A stretch of 64,000 nt of DNA from NCBI GenBank assembly GCA_015075625.1, contig JABTTZ010000003.1:767882-831881 (forward strand). The letters run 5' to 3'. Both the position numbers and the translations under genes were made by a program. Below, piece after piece: positions 1-9,116 of the stretch (position 1 is the first letter of the stretch; every line of letters starts with the position of its first letter). The notes under the pieces were generated by a model. That model was not told where the DNA came from. It made no database searches and saw only the letters and a program-made list of their open reading frames with translations. This DNA is from Anaerolineales bacterium (lineage in GTDB: Bacteria; Chloroflexota; Anaerolineae; Aggregatilineales; UBA2796).

Positions 1-1
1 C

Positions 2-787
2 GAGGGGCAGGTCGATAACCTTCTCAAAGAGATCAGCGCCCGCGTTGTGAAGGGCGAGCGCACTCTTGTGACGACCCTCACCAAACGCATGGCGGAAGAC
101 CTCAGCGAATACCTCACCGAGATGGGGATTCGCGTTCACTACCTCCACAGTGAAATCGACACAATTCAACGGATTGAGATTCTGCGTGATCTGCGCCTCG
201 GCGTTTATGATGTTGTGGTCGGGATCAACCTTTTGCGGGAAGGGTTGGATTTGCCCGAAGTCTCCCTTGTGGCAATTTTGGATGCTGACAAAGAGGGCTT
301 CTTGCGTTCGGATACCTCCCTCATCCAAACGATTGGACGGGCGGCACGCCATGTGAACGGGCAAGTGATTATGTACGCAGATCGCATGACGGACTCTATG
401 AGGCGGGCACTGGAAGAAACAACCCGTCGGCGGGCGATCCAAGAGGCATACAATCAAGAACACGGCATCACCCCCCAGACGATCATCAAAGAGGTGCGCG
501 ATCTGACAGACCGCGTGAAGGCACAAGTTGCCGAGAGCGACCAGCGGGCAAAAGACAGCGATCAAGACATTCAGCCGCAAGACCTCTCCAAAGCCGAACT
601 CGATAAGCTGGTTCGGGAGTTGGAAAAAGCGATGAAGCAAGCGGCGAAAGACTTGGAATTCGAGAAAGCCGCCGCCCTGCGGGATCAGGTCATCGAACTA
701 CGGCGGATCATGGTACTCAAAGCCGACGATGAATCCTTGCAGGCTGTTGGCGCAGCGAACGATTTGTTTGATGGAGTCGAAGAGTGA
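2..787 (+). CDS. uvrB: UvrB, excinuclease ABC subunit B (3' part)
   Basis: C-terminal 261 residues of the damage-recognition helicase of nucleotide excision repair; the gene runs in from the left edge. Visible are helicase motifs [48 protein letters not shown] and QTIGRAARH, which form the second RecA-like domain. The linker HGITPQTI follows, and a C-terminal UVR motif ([16 protein letters not shown]...[10 protein letters not shown]) contacts UvrC. Reading continues upstream of the GTG at 47 ([15 protein letters not shown]), so that GTG is internal. uvrC lies 24 kb away on the other strand. Intact as far as seen. Confidence 0.97.
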   Translation, partial: EGQVDNLLKEISARVVKGERTLVTTLTKRMAEDLSEYLTEMGIRVHYLHSEIDTIQRIEILRDLRLGVYDVVVGINLLREGLDLPEVSLVAILDADKEGFLRSDTSLIQTIGRAARHVNGQVIMYADRMTDSMRRALEETTRRRAIQEAYNQEHGITPQTIIKEVRDLTDRVKAQVAESDQRAKDSDQDIQPQDLSKAELDKLVRELEKAMKQAAKDLEFEKAAALRDQVIELRRIMVLKADDESLQAVGAANDLFDGVEE

Positions 788-826
788 CGTACTCCCCATG
801 CCTTCAGGCAGGGATTTTACGGTGTA
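786..826. repeat. IS200/IS605-like terminal hairpin remnant
   Basis: Directly after the uvrB stop comes TGACGTACTCCCC, then a small hairpin (TGCCT/AGGCA) and GGGATTTTACGG. This arrangement resembles the ends of IS200/IS605 elements. Related motifs occur at 26241-26272 and 43366-43412. No transposase is nearby, so this would be a palindrome-associated remnant. Assignment is by pattern only. Confidence 0.35.
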
Positions 827-852
827 AACAGATAAATTAGGAGACAGGATGT

Positions 853-1377
853 ATGACCACCACACTTGATAAAGCCACCGCACAAGCAAACCTAAAAGTA
901 GGACGGGCGCGGCTGTGGGCATTTATTGATGCCCTTCCCCCCGCCGCGTTCACCGCCAAACATGATCCGGCGGGCTGGCGTATCCAAGATCACCTGATCC
1001 ATCTTGCCCTGTGGGAAAAGAGCTTCGTGGCGATGCTTCGCCGTGAACCGCGCTTTCCGGCGATGGGCATTGATGAAGAATGGCTGAAATCGCTTGGGAA
1101 CCCCCCCAACACCGATGATCTAATTAACGATGTCTTGTTTAAGGCGCACCGCGATAAAACAACGGCGGAAGTCCTCGCCACCTTACGCGCTGAGCAAGCG
1201 GCGCTTGATGCGGCGCTTGATGCCCTCAGCGATGAGGAATTGCAGCGCGATTTCGATTACTTCCAACCTCACCTTGCCCCCTCTGGGGCAAGCAGCAAGC
1301 CAACGATTCTACGCATCAGCGGCTACACCTATGAACACTACGACGAGCATATCCCCTGGATGCAGGCGTTGCTCTAG
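853..1377 (+). CDS. DinB/ClbS (DfsB)-like four-helix protein
   Basis: 174-residue soluble protein. The N-terminal half has the pattern W-x-I-x-D-H-L-x-H-L-x-x-W-E (residues about 37-52) and the C-terminus ends HYDEHIPWMQALL. These are the helix positions that carry metal-binding histidines in the DinB/ClbS superfamily. Members include thiol-dependent transferases and the colibactin-protecting hydrolase ClbS; the substrate here cannot be told. A good ribosome site (AGGAG at 839-843) precedes the ATG. It appears monocistronic and converges on the S41 gene. Confidence 0.7.
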   Translation: MTTTLDKATAQANLKVGRARLWAFIDALPPAAFTAKHDPAGWRIQDHLIHLALWEKSFVAMLRREPRFPAMGIDEEWLKSLGNPPNTDDLINDVLFKAHRDKTTAEVLATLRAEQAALDAALDALSDEELQRDFDYFQPHLAPSGASSKPTILRISGYTYEHYDEHIPWMQALL

Positions 1378-1390
1378 CTCTGATCCTATC

Positions 1391-1415
1391 CCCCTCAGTC
1401 CAAATGATTGAGGGG
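1391..1415. terminator. Possible bidirectional terminator hairpin
   Basis: A 7-bp stem CCCCTCA/TGAGGGG with an 11-nt loop lies in the 64-bp gap between two convergent genes. No U-tract follows, so an intrinsic terminator is only possible. Confidence 0.3.
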
Positions 1416-1441
1416 AACAGCCATTTCCCACACCCGCCGGA

Positions 1442-2665
1442 CTAGAACGCCCCAACGGTTGCGTAAATGTAGGCAATAGCGTGTTTGAGGATCACATCCT
1501 CTTTCGCCCCATCGGGAACGCTCACCGCGAGATCGGGCATCAACCCACCCGCGTTGCCCTCACTTGCCTCCAGCGGCGTTTCGTTGGGGGTGTACCATGC
1601 CCCGCTGGTCACCCGAAGCTGCGATCCGTCGCTCAGACGGTAGATCGTCTGCACCGATCCTTTCCCAAAGGTGCGTCCGCCAATCAACATGGCACGCCCA
1701 CGATCTTTCAACGCGCCGGCAACCACTTCGGCGGCGCTGGCGCTATTGCCGTTGACGAGTACGATCAGCGCAATGGACTCCGCTATCTCGCCCGATTTGC
1801 TGGTAAAGCGTTTCACCTCTCCGCTGACAACCTTTTCCGTAGCCACCAACCCTTCTGGGAGGAATAAATCGGCAATGTCTATTGCTCCGTCCAACCACCC
1901 GCCCGGGTTATCGCGCATATCGAAGATCAGCGCACGGGGGTTCAGGGGCAACAGGCGTTCTAATTCACGACGAATATCCGCCGGAGCGGTTTGGTTGAAA
2001 ATATCAAAGCCAATGTAGGCGATGTCTGTCCCCTCAAGGATTGTCCCATAAACATTAATCTGCCCCCGTGTGACGATGACCTCAAAGGGCGCGGCAGCCT
2101 CCTTCCGTCGGATGGTCAGGGTGACCGTTGTCCCCAATTCACCTCGGATCATATCTGCTGCCGCATTGGTTTCCATCCCTTTGACGGGAGTTCCGTTCAC
2201 GGCGATAATGACATCGCCGGCGCGAATGCCCGCTTGGGCGGCATACCACCCCAAGAGCGCTTCGACAATCTCAATTTCACCCTCGGCGGTGGGGGCAATC
2301 CGCACACCGATACCACCCAATGCCCCTTGCATCACACGCACCTCGGTTTCGGCGGCGACAGGTTCAAGCAGCATCGTGTATTTATCGTTCAGAGTCCCGA
2401 TCATGCCGTGAATGGCTGCCCGTGCGCGTGTTTCGCCATTGGGCAGCGGCTTATAGAAGGCGCGTTCGATGATCGTCCATGCTTCTGCGATCAAACTGCT
2501 GCCGCCACTCGTTTGCGTGGGGCTGCCGAGGAAATATCCGGCGATAAACGATCCCAATGCCGTCACCATGAGGGCAACGATAACCACACTGACCATAATC
2601 CCTCCGCGCAGGGCGGTGTTACGGGGAGGAGGGGTTCTTGAATCCGATTGATGATCCCAAAACAT
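1442..2665 (-). CDS. S41 family C-terminal processing peptidase (downstream copy)
   Basis: 407-residue membrane-anchored serine protease of the CtpA/CtpB type. There is one N-terminal membrane segment (about 24-47), a PDZ domain (about 110-200, with GGIGVRI and AGDVIIAVNG), then the peptidase core with DMRDNPGG (about 249), the Ser-containing NGNSASAAE (305-313) and the catalytic Lys in FGKGSVQT (K335). Such enzymes trim envelope proteins outside the membrane. The ribosome site TAGGAGCG overlaps the stop codon of the upstream paralogue, which points to translational coupling. Confidence 0.93.
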   Translation of the reverse strand: MFWDHQSDSRTPPPRNTALRGGIMVSVVIVALMVTALGSFIAGYFLGSPTQTSGGSSLIAEAWTIIERAFYKPLPNGETRARAAIHGMIGTLNDKYTMLLEPVAAETEVRVMQGALGGIGVRIAPTAEGEIEIVEALLGWYAAQAGIRAGDVIIAVNGTPVKGMETNAAADMIRGELGTTVTLTIRRKEAAAPFEVIVTRGQINVYGTILEGTDIAYIGFDIFNQTAPADIRRELERLLPLNPRALIFDMRDNPGGWLDGAIDIADLFLPEGLVATEKVVSGEVKRFTSKSGEIAESIALIVLVNGNSASAAEVVAGALKDRGRAMLIGGRTFGKGSVQTIYRLSDGSQLRVTSGAWYTPNETPLEASEGNAGGLMPDLAVSVPDGAKEDVILKHAIAYIYATVGAF

Positions 2666-2676
2666 AGCTTACGCTC

Positions 2677-3903
2677 CTAACCCGTTTTTTTCCGAAGTTC
2701 GCGGATCGCCTCGCCAATTTCCACTTCACGCCCGTTCTGGTCCGGAATCATGGCAATATCCGGCGTCATTCCTATCCCATCAAGCGGCGTCCCACTCGGC
2801 GGGAAAAATTCCCCGGTTGTGATATGGATTGAGGATTTATCCGCAAGTTGGAAAATGAGTTGAATCGACCATTTGCCATAGGTTTTTTGCCCAATGGTCA
2901 ACGCACGCCTGTTATCCCTCAGCGCCCCAGCGACCAGTTCCGCCGCGCTTGCCGACCCCTCATTGACGAGGACAATCAGGGGAATGTCCAGTTCCTTCTG
3001 GCTGATTTTCTCACTGTTGCTGACGGGATATTCTTTTGTCCCGTTTTTCGTCCGTTCAGAGAGGACAAGCGCATCATCGGGCAAGAAGGCGCTGGCAACT
3101 TGGATCGATTCCAAAAGTAGCCCGCCCGGGTTGTTCCGCAGATCGAGAATTAATCCCTTAACCTCCGCGTCGCGCAGGTCTGCGAGGGCGTTGTTGAGTT
3201 CCTCTGGTGTGCGTGCGGTGAAGCGCAAGATTTGGATATAGCCGTAATCGGATGCCTCTGCCAAGACGCGCCAGATCACCGAGGGGACTTCAATCGTCTC
3301 AAAGAGGATGAAAAATTCGGCAGTGATCCCCTCATTACGCTCAACGATGATCCGCACGCCGCTGCCGTCCTTAACCTCCCCGCGCAAAAGCTGATCCGCT
3401 GCATCGGAAGGGGTTGTCAGGGGGATGTCTTGACCGTTCACGGTGAGCAGAATATCGCCATCCCTCACACCTGCCCGCGCCGCCGGGCTGTTGGGGAAGG
3501 GATAGAGGCGGAAGCGCGCCTGATCATCCCGCTTGAGCAAGACGCCAATCCCACCATAAACGCCGGCTAGAACGTTCGACTCGCTGGCGGCGACGGGCGG
3601 CTCTATGAAGAATGTTTGCCGATCTCCAAGCGTTGTGATTAAACCCCGAATTGCCCCATACTCCAGTGCCGTCCGTTCGGGAAGGGGGCGGAGGAAGTGT
3701 TCCTCAATCAGCCTTTGCGCCTGCGCCAAAAGGGGGTACGACCCAGGCGCGGGTTGGTTCGCGCCGTCACCTGTAGCGAGTGTATGGCTAGCCGCAAGAG
3801 AGGGCAGCGCCCCTCGAAAATAAAACCCCGCCGCAAAGATAGCGCTGATTACGACGCCCGCAATCAAACCGCGTAGAAGCGTCAGAGGAACTGAACGTCT
3901 CAT
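2677..3903 (-). CDS. S41 family C-terminal processing peptidase (upstream copy)
   Basis: Paralogue of the following gene with the same plan: N-terminal membrane anchor, PDZ domain (GGIGVLL, DGDILLTVNG), LRNNPGG, NEGSASAAE and the Lys-containing TYGKWSIQ. In this copy Trp follows the catalytic Lys where Gly is usual. The frame is open back to a GTG at 3948. ATG 3903 is preferred because it gives a normal signal-anchor N-terminus (MRRSVPLTLLRG) and 408 residues, nearly matching the 407 of its neighbour. First gene of a two-protease operon, divergent from the ATPase gene. Confidence 0.9.
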   Translation of the reverse strand: MRRSVPLTLLRGLIAGVVISAIFAAGFYFRGALPSLAASHTLATGDGANQPAPGSYPLLAQAQRLIEEHFLRPLPERTALEYGAIRGLITTLGDRQTFFIEPPVAASESNVLAGVYGGIGVLLKRDDQARFRLYPFPNSPAARAGVRDGDILLTVNGQDIPLTTPSDAADQLLRGEVKDGSGVRIIVERNEGITAEFFILFETIEVPSVIWRVLAEASDYGYIQILRFTARTPEELNNALADLRDAEVKGLILDLRNNPGGLLLESIQVASAFLPDDALVLSERTKNGTKEYPVSNSEKISQKELDIPLIVLVNEGSASAAELVAGALRDNRRALTIGQKTYGKWSIQLIFQLADKSSIHITTGEFFPPSGTPLDGIGMTPDIAMIPDQNGREVEIGEAIRELRKKTG

Positions 3904-3908
3904 AAGAT

Positions 3909-3941
3909 AATCCACTTTTCTTCCTATCGCTGAAGTGGATT
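3909..3941. promoter_or_regulatory. Inverted repeat in divergent promoter region
   Basis: A perfect 9-bp inverted repeat, AATCCACTT and AAGTGGATT, is separated by 15 nt. It lies between the S41 protease operon (minus) and the ATPase gene (plus). The position and symmetry suit an operator. No regulator gene is adjacent, so the cognate factor is unknown. Confidence 0.4.
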
Positions 3942-4004
3942 CTATCACAGCGCCGTGCTATGCTAGGAGGAATATTCTGCCCGACGCTGTGTGCGAGGTT
4001 AACG

Positions 4005-5363
4005 ATGCTCACCCGAATTGAGATCAACGGCTTCAAGTCGTTTCAGGATTTCGCCCTCGATTTGCACCCCTTTCATGTTTTTATTGGGGGAAATGGCGTC
4101 GGGAAAACAAATTTATTCGAGGCGATTCATTTGATTGCTGCCCTTGCTCATGAACGCACGGCGGAGGAAGCCTTTCGTAAGGGGCGCGGGGCAATCAGCG
4201 AACTGTTCACCCTGTTTCCCGACGGCACACGCGCCAAACGAATCGCCTTTGCCGTAGAGATGCTCACCGAACGGACGATCAATCTAAACGGGTTAGAGGC
4301 GGAAAAGGCACGGGCGGTGTTGTCCTCACGGCTGCGTTATGAGGTGACGCTGGAAAGCCGCATCGAAAACGGGCGGGAGCGCGTTTATGTTGTACGGGAG
4401 GCGCTGCTGCCCATCAAGGAAGCCGATGATACATGGGCAAAAGAGATACTCTCCACCAAAGCGCGAAAAGCATACATCGTCCGCGAAAAACGCCCACCCT
4501 ATATCGAAACGGTGGACGGCGAGGGCGGTAAACCGACGATCTACCGCAACCAAGATGCGCCCGGCGGTGGACGCGAGGGAACGCTGGTGGGGGCGCTGGA
4601 ACGCACCTGCCTTAGCACAGCAAACGCCCTCCGCTATCCGACAATTCACGCGGCAAGGGAGGAAATGAGCCGTTGGCGATTCCTCAGCCTGAACCCCGCC
4701 AGCCTTCGCCAGCCGGTTGGGAAAACCGCCCCTGATACGCTGCTCCCCAATGGCTCGAATATGACGGCGGTATTGAAACGCTTGAGTGGCACAACGGGGC
4801 TTCTTGAGACGATCAGCAAAGATTTGGCGATATTCATCCCAACGGTGAGTAAGATTCTGCTCACGCCGATCCTCGGTGAGGATGATGCTGAGGAAACGCT
4901 CCTTGAGATAGAGACGACGGACAAGGGACGTTTTTCTTCACGGGTGCTGTCGGATGGCACACTGCGTTTGCTGACGTTAATCACCCTGAAACGCGACCCC
5001 CGCCATCAGGGGGTGATCACCTTTGAGGAACCGGAAAACGGCGTTCAGCCGATGCGCCTGCGCCAAATTGTGGATGTTTTGTTTGCGCTTGCCAGCGACC
5101 CCGAACGCGAATATGATGCCGATCCACGCCCCGTCCTCCGTCAGGTGATCATCAACACCCATTCACCAAATTTGTTGGCGCATGTCCCCGGGGATTCCGT
5201 TTCGTTTATGCAGATGAAGCCAACCGAAAAGGGGCGCACCACCCGCGTGATCCCCGTCCGCCCGGAGATGTTTCCCGACGAAAACGGGCGCTACCTGACG
5301 TGGGAACAGGTCACACAAGCGCTCGATGAAAGCACCCGTAAAGACGATCCGCCTGGATTATAG
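4005..5363 (+). CDS. Predicted AAA ATPase of the COG4637 / RecF-like type
   Basis: 452-residue ABC-like ATPase. The N-terminus MLTRIEINGFKSFQDF followed by GGNGVGKTNLFEAI (Walker A) is typical of SMC/RecF-like predicted ATPases. Near the C-terminus are LSDGTLRLL (signature), ITFEEPENGVQP (Walker B with the catalytic Glu) and INTHSPNLL (switch His). It lacks a long coiled coil and a nuclease domain. ATG 4005 is chosen because GAGG sits 6 nt upstream and the family begins there; the frame is also open from 3960. No partner gene suggests a defence pair, so the role is unknown. Confidence 0.8.
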   Translation: MLTRIEINGFKSFQDFALDLHPFHVFIGGNGVGKTNLFEAIHLIAALAHERTAEEAFRKGRGAISELFTLFPDGTRAKRIAFAVEMLTERTINLNGLEAEKARAVLSSRLRYEVTLESRIENGRERVYVVREALLPIKEADDTWAKEILSTKARKAYIVREKRPPYIETVDGEGGKPTIYRNQDAPGGGREGTLVGALERTCLSTANALRYPTIHAAREEMSRWRFLSLNPASLRQPVGKTAPDTLLPNGSNMTAVLKRLSGTTGLLETISKDLAIFIPTVSKILLTPILGEDDAEETLLEIETTDKGRFSSRVLSDGTLRLLTLITLKRDPRHQGVITFEEPENGVQPMRLRQIVDVLFALASDPEREYDADPRPVLRQVIINTHSPNLLAHVPGDSVSFMQMKPTEKGRTTRVIPVRPEMFPDENGRYLTWEQVTQALDESTRKDDPPGL

Positions 5364-5576
5364 TCATCTGTGCGGGGTGGTTAGGGAAACCCCCGCGTCA
5401 ACTCGCTCTACAACCGAGTCGCAAAAGGAAAATTACCCTATAATCGTGATCAGTATGGCAAGCGTGGGGTGGGAATCGATCTCCCGTTGCCCTTCCGTCA
5501 TGTGAACAGTGATTACGTTTGGGGTACAACAGGATGAGCGTTTCGCGTGCAGCAACCTCTGGAAAGGGGCGCGGCT

Positions 5577-6410
5577 ATGGCTAAAAGACTCTTTTTTCGT
5601 ACCTTTCGCCTTGGGCTAATGATCCTTATCATCGGCACACTAGGCATGGGGGGAGGGCTGACGGTGAGGGCGCAAAGCGGCAACAGCCTTCCGCCAGCAA
5701 TTGTCTACTTCACAGCAGATTTGCCGCTGGTAAAACTCACCGATATTGAGGCGGGGACGGCATCTGCTGCGCTTTCGTGGCAGACCGTTGGGATCACCAG
5801 CAGTTATCGCGTTCAGCTTTACTTTTTCCGCATCAGCGGATGGGAGCTGCTCACGCCCGATGCCCTTCCCGGCGCAGGGGTGGCAAAGGTCGTCGTTCCG
5901 GCAACGCTTGATTTCGCGCCGCCCGCCTTCCGCCTGACCATAGAAAATCAGGCACGGGTCGTCGTTAGTCAACAGATCGTCGTTATTCCTTACGATCCCA
6001 GTCAAGAGAGTTTAGGGACAGTTATTGAGGAATTCCGCACCGAGCGCGACACGGTGAATTACAATTTGCTTTCCTTAGGGCAAGAACGCGTTGTCGTGAC
6101 GTGGCGGGTGGCGAACCGTTCGCCGCTTTCCAACCTCATTTTTGAGCAAGTCTTGCCTGATGGCTCAACGCGCAGCATCGAACTGCCGCGCCTTAGCCGC
6201 TGGATTAGTTCCAGTGGGCAGGGGTTGGTTGCCCCCGCGCTGCCCTCGGCGGAGAGTGCCGCCATTACTATTCGCTTGCGGGTGGTCGATTACCGAACGG
6301 GCGATACCCGTACCCAACAGGATGTGATCCTCCCTGTCATACGGGGTGGGGCTGCCCAACCAACCGTTCCCGCCGTTCAGCTTCAGCCCACCGCCACCAG
6401 TGGGCAGTAA
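5577..6410 (+). CDS. Secreted protein of unknown function
   Basis: 277 residues. A clear signal peptide (MAKRLFFRTF, hydrophobic core LGLMILIIGTLGMGGG, then VRAQSG) suggests export. The rest looks like beta-strand-rich extracellular sequence and ends in a Pro/Thr-rich tail (QPTVPAVQLQPTATSGQ). I recognise no enzyme motif. ATG 5577, after a purine-rich stretch, is preferred over GTG 5547. Neighbours give no functional hint. Confidence 0.7.
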   Translation: MAKRLFFRTFRLGLMILIIGTLGMGGGLTVRAQSGNSLPPAIVYFTADLPLVKLTDIEAGTASAALSWQTVGITSSYRVQLYFFRISGWELLTPDALPGAGVAKVVVPATLDFAPPAFRLTIENQARVVVSQQIVVIPYDPSQESLGTVIEEFRTERDTVNYNLLSLGQERVVVTWRVANRSPLSNLIFEQVLPDGSTRSIELPRLSRWISSSGQGLVAPALPSAESAAITIRLRVVDYRTGDTRTQQDVILPVIRGGAAQPTVPAVQLQPTATSGQ

Positions 6411-6437
6411 TCGAGCCGCCCTTTCACCGCATTTTGT

Positions 6438-6461
6438 CGGGGCGACCCTCTGTGATCGCCC
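6438..6461. terminator. GGGCGACC-type hairpin after secreted-protein gene
   Basis: GGGGCGACC and GATCGCCCC form a stem between two convergent genes. The same motif follows the genes ending at 11596 and 52055, so it is a recurring post-gene hairpin. A transcription-termination role is possible; there is no U-tract. Confidence 0.35.
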
Positions 6462-6497
6462 CCGTTCTACCAACACCCACACCCAATATCGGGCAAC

Positions 6498-7271
6498 TTA
6501 AACAGGATGCCGCTCTCCACCGGGGAGTGCCTCGTCGTTTGGCGGGAGACCGGCTTGCTGCCGTTGAAGTGCCGCCTCTACCGCCGGAATGTTTTCGGGG
6601 TAATCCAACTCAAAGAGGGTTTCCTCCACCACAAAGGGAAGGACATGATCGCCCCACATAGACTGTTTCTCTAAAATGGCGCGGGGACGAATCACATCGA
6701 CATAGCCATTTTGCCAATAGACTTTCGGCAGGCGCTGGCGCGGAATCGATTGCGAATCAGGAATGCCCTCGATGCGTAAGATGGGTTTCATAAAACCGTC
6801 CTCGCCAATCTGCCACATCTTGTAAGGGGTTTGGAGGGCAAGGGCAACAGAGCGCACGGCGTCTGCTTCTGGATGGGCAAGGAGCAGATCAATTGCCGCA
6901 TCAATAAGCGCCACCCGCCGGACGGGACCCGTCGGACGAAGGTGGACGACGGCATCGGGCAAACGCCCTTCATGGGCTTGCAACCAGAGCAGCGCATGGC
7001 GAAACACATCGCTATCGGGCGAGAGGTCTTGGGCATATTCCGCCGGACGTAGAAAAGGAACATCGCCCCCCCACGCTTTGGCAACCTCAGCAATTTCGGC
7101 GTCATCGGTGCTGACAAGCGCCCGCGAGATATGGCGGGACTCTATGGCGTGTTGGATCGAATAGGCGATCACTGGCTTGCCGGCAAGGATCATGATGTTT
7201 TTGCGCGGAATCCCTTTGGAGCCGCCCCGTGCCGGAATCAGAGCAATAATAGAGGGGGAGGTGGTCGTCAT
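6498..7271 (-). CDS. Cytidylyltransferase family protein (NeuA/PseF-like)
   Basis: 257 residues from ATG 7271. The N-terminal IPARGGSKGIPRKNI is the nucleotide-binding signature of CMP-sugar synthetases. LVSTDD and LRPTGPVR (usually LQPTSPLR) follow. The expected reaction is CTP plus an acidic or amino sugar giving the CMP-sugar, feeding surface glycan synthesis. The frame is open to 7322, but the extra residues are not family-like. The next gene upstream is an FkbM methyltransferase remnant, fitting a glycan context. Confidence 0.87.
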   Translation of the reverse strand: MTTTSPSIIALIPARGGSKGIPRKNIMILAGKPVIAYSIQHAIESRHISRALVSTDDAEIAEVAKAWGGDVPFLRPAEYAQDLSPDSDVFRHALLWLQAHEGRLPDAVVHLRPTGPVRRVALIDAAIDLLLAHPEADAVRSVALALQTPYKMWQIGEDGFMKPILRIEGIPDSQSIPRQRLPKVYWQNGYVDVIRPRAILEKQSMWGDHVLPFVVEETLFELDYPENIPAVEAALQRQQAGLPPNDEALPGGERHPV

Positions 7272-7412
7272 GAGTACGAGAAGTGTTCTCTGTCTTTCTT
7301 GTTTTGCCAAACGCCAAATCAAAGCATGTCAGGGATTATCCGGCAAACCGTAGAGAAAAACCATGCCTGAATCAGGTTTGGCTAAAAGCGGCAACAAAGG
7401 CTTCGGCAGTTT

Positions 7413-8271
7413 CTAGCAGCAGTCCCTCCTTGGGGGTGGGCTATTCTCGTCTGTGCTTTTGAGGCACAGGGCAAACCGAAAGCCGGTCTTCCATGCGTGC
7501 AAACCGAGATCACCTAACACAAGGTGGGCGAGTTCGGCAAAGGAACTTCCGACATCTTCTAACAGGGTGGCGTGAACCTCCAAAAGCATGACGAACCGAA
7601 GGCTGTTCGTAATAGCTGTTTTTGACCCCCGTAAAACCTGCGCTTCAAAGCCCTCGCAATCGACCTTGAGCGCGTCAATGGAGGAAAAAATGATCGTCTA
7701 GAGCAATGCGGGGAACGGTGATCGTGTCGGTTTCAGCCTGTGCGGTGTTCTTTACCGCAGCGGAGTAATTCGTATCGCTCGCAGGTAAGAACACCTCACC
7801 AGCCACTTCCCCCACAACGGCATGGCGCACCGTAGCATGTGTAAGTCCGTTGGCGCGGATGGTTTGCTCCACCAACGCCACATAAGAAGGGATAGCCTCG
7901 TAAGCGACGACCTTCCCCCTTTCCCCTGTTTTCAGCGCTATTTCCACCATATAATCGCCAACATGCGCCCTCACATCAACACACAGCGCCCCAGCAGAGA
8001 TATAGGGCAAGAAGATCAGCCGCTGCGGAACTTCCGTCCCGTAAATAAGGCGAGAAGGCATTCCGATACCATCCATCAGGCGCATCACCAAGACATAGGG
8101 TCCGATGAGTAGATTGTAGGAAACAGTATAAGGGCGTGGCTTGCGACCAAAAAGGCGGATAAAGAGTGGCGATAAGGCACGTAAATAGTATCCATAGAAA
8201 AGTTTCCAGAGCGCAAACTCAACCCGATTCCGTTTTCTCGTGTTCAAAACTTGCTTTGGTGGGATCGTCAT
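7413..8271 (-). pseudogene. FkbM family methyltransferase, frameshifted
   Basis: The first 198 codons hold the FkbM SAM-binding region (VDVRAHVGDY... VVAYEAIP) and stop at 7675. If one base is dropped in the six-A run at 7685-7690, reading continues as SSIDALKVDCEGFEAQVLRG, the conserved FkbM motif, and ends at TAG 7413-7415. The SAM loop has Arg and His where VDVGANIG is usual, so the lineage may already have been degenerate. A homopolymer sequencing error is the alternative to a true mutation. Confidence 0.75.
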
Positions 8272-8367
8272 GTTCGCTTTCTTGTTAACGCTTGAATCGG
8301 GAAGGAAATGGGCAAATAGCGTCTTGCGAGGGTGTTACCCCTTACAAAACCCTTTTCATAAATTTAG

Positions 8368-8531
8368 ATAGACATTACACGGTTGCCCTCAATCCCCTGC
8401 GATCCCCCTTCGGCGCGTACCCCCTTCTCCCACTGGGAGAAGGGGGTATCCATTTTTTTGAGGGGGAAGCCCTCTCAGACATCCCCTTCCGATGAATATG
8501 GGGTAAACCAGTTCAACTGCGTAAGTTCTAT
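8368..8531. mobile_element. MITE-like element, copy 1
   Basis: 164 bp with imperfect 18-bp terminal inverted repeats: ATAGACATTACACGGTTG on the left and the complement of ATAGAACTTACGCAGTTG on the right (14/18). Inside is a perfect 12-bp stem, CCCCCTTCTCCC/GGGAGAAGGGGG (8420-8446), followed by sequence alignable with the element at 52758-52899. No coding capacity. Confidence 0.65.
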
Positions 8532-8617
8532 TACCCATTGGTGTTCAGTTCGCGCATGATCACGGCAGCAAGATCGGGTTCATCTTTCGCAAGCAGGAGT
8601 GTCAATTTTTGTGTCAT
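8531..8617 (-). other. 28-codon ORF cut by the MITE-like element
   Basis: ATG 8617 opens a short frame (MTQKLTLLLAKDEPDLAAVI...) whose stop codon falls on the terminal base pair of the repeat element. It may be the surviving start of a disrupted gene. Too short to identify. Confidence 0.2.
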
Positions 8618-8697
8618 AAGCCATCCCATTTTGGGGAATCATAACCCAACATCAGATGAGCCGCCTTTTCACCAACCCCGAAGCCAATTCTACAAGT

Positions 8698-9010
8698 CGG
8701 TTCAAAACCCCACCCCTTGTCCCGCTTGTGGGGCTGAAGGGGCGACAGCGGCTTTTTCCCTCGTTCCCTTACGACCCGCCTTCGGTGTGTCCCTACTTCT
8801 CACACATCGGCGAAGGGCGACTTGGCGCGGTAACCTCCCTCCACGATCCAATCTGGGGGGTGGGGGGACATCCCCCAAAACAAAGCCCCTTCTCTCCCAC
8901 AGTGTGGGAGAGAAGGGGGAAAGGGGGATGAGAGGGCTGTTCGCATCGTCTATGAGTTCGTGTCGCCCCCTTCTCCCTAAGGAAGAGGGAACTAGGGGGT
9001 GAGGGCACCA
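8698..9010. repeat. C-rich hairpin repeat cluster
   Basis: Non-coding. It contains a perfect 15-bp stem CCCCTTCTCTCCCAC / GTGGGAGAGAAGGGG (8886-8918) and a second hairpin near 8970-9000. The block TTCAAAACCCCACCCCTTGT at 8701-8720 recurs inverted near 52296-52315. Together with the MITE copy this accounts for most of the 845-bp gap before punA. Confidence 0.55.
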
Positions 9011-9116
9011 CATAAAGTCTATATCTTTCGGTCTTGTCTCACCCCCCACCAATAACCCTGTGTGGGCTATAATTCTTCGGTGGACGTTCGACACACCCCA
9101 TATTAAAGGTTTATCT

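Noticed and set aside
3964..3969. Strong AGGAGG motif that might define an earlier ATPase start
   Set aside because: No start codon lies at suitable spacing after it; GAGG at 3995-3998 fits ATG 4005 and family N-termini.
4005..5363. COG4637-like ATPase as part of an anti-phage system
   Set aside because: It is alone, next to proteases of a different transcript, with no nuclease or TOPRIM partner, so there is no support for a defence role.
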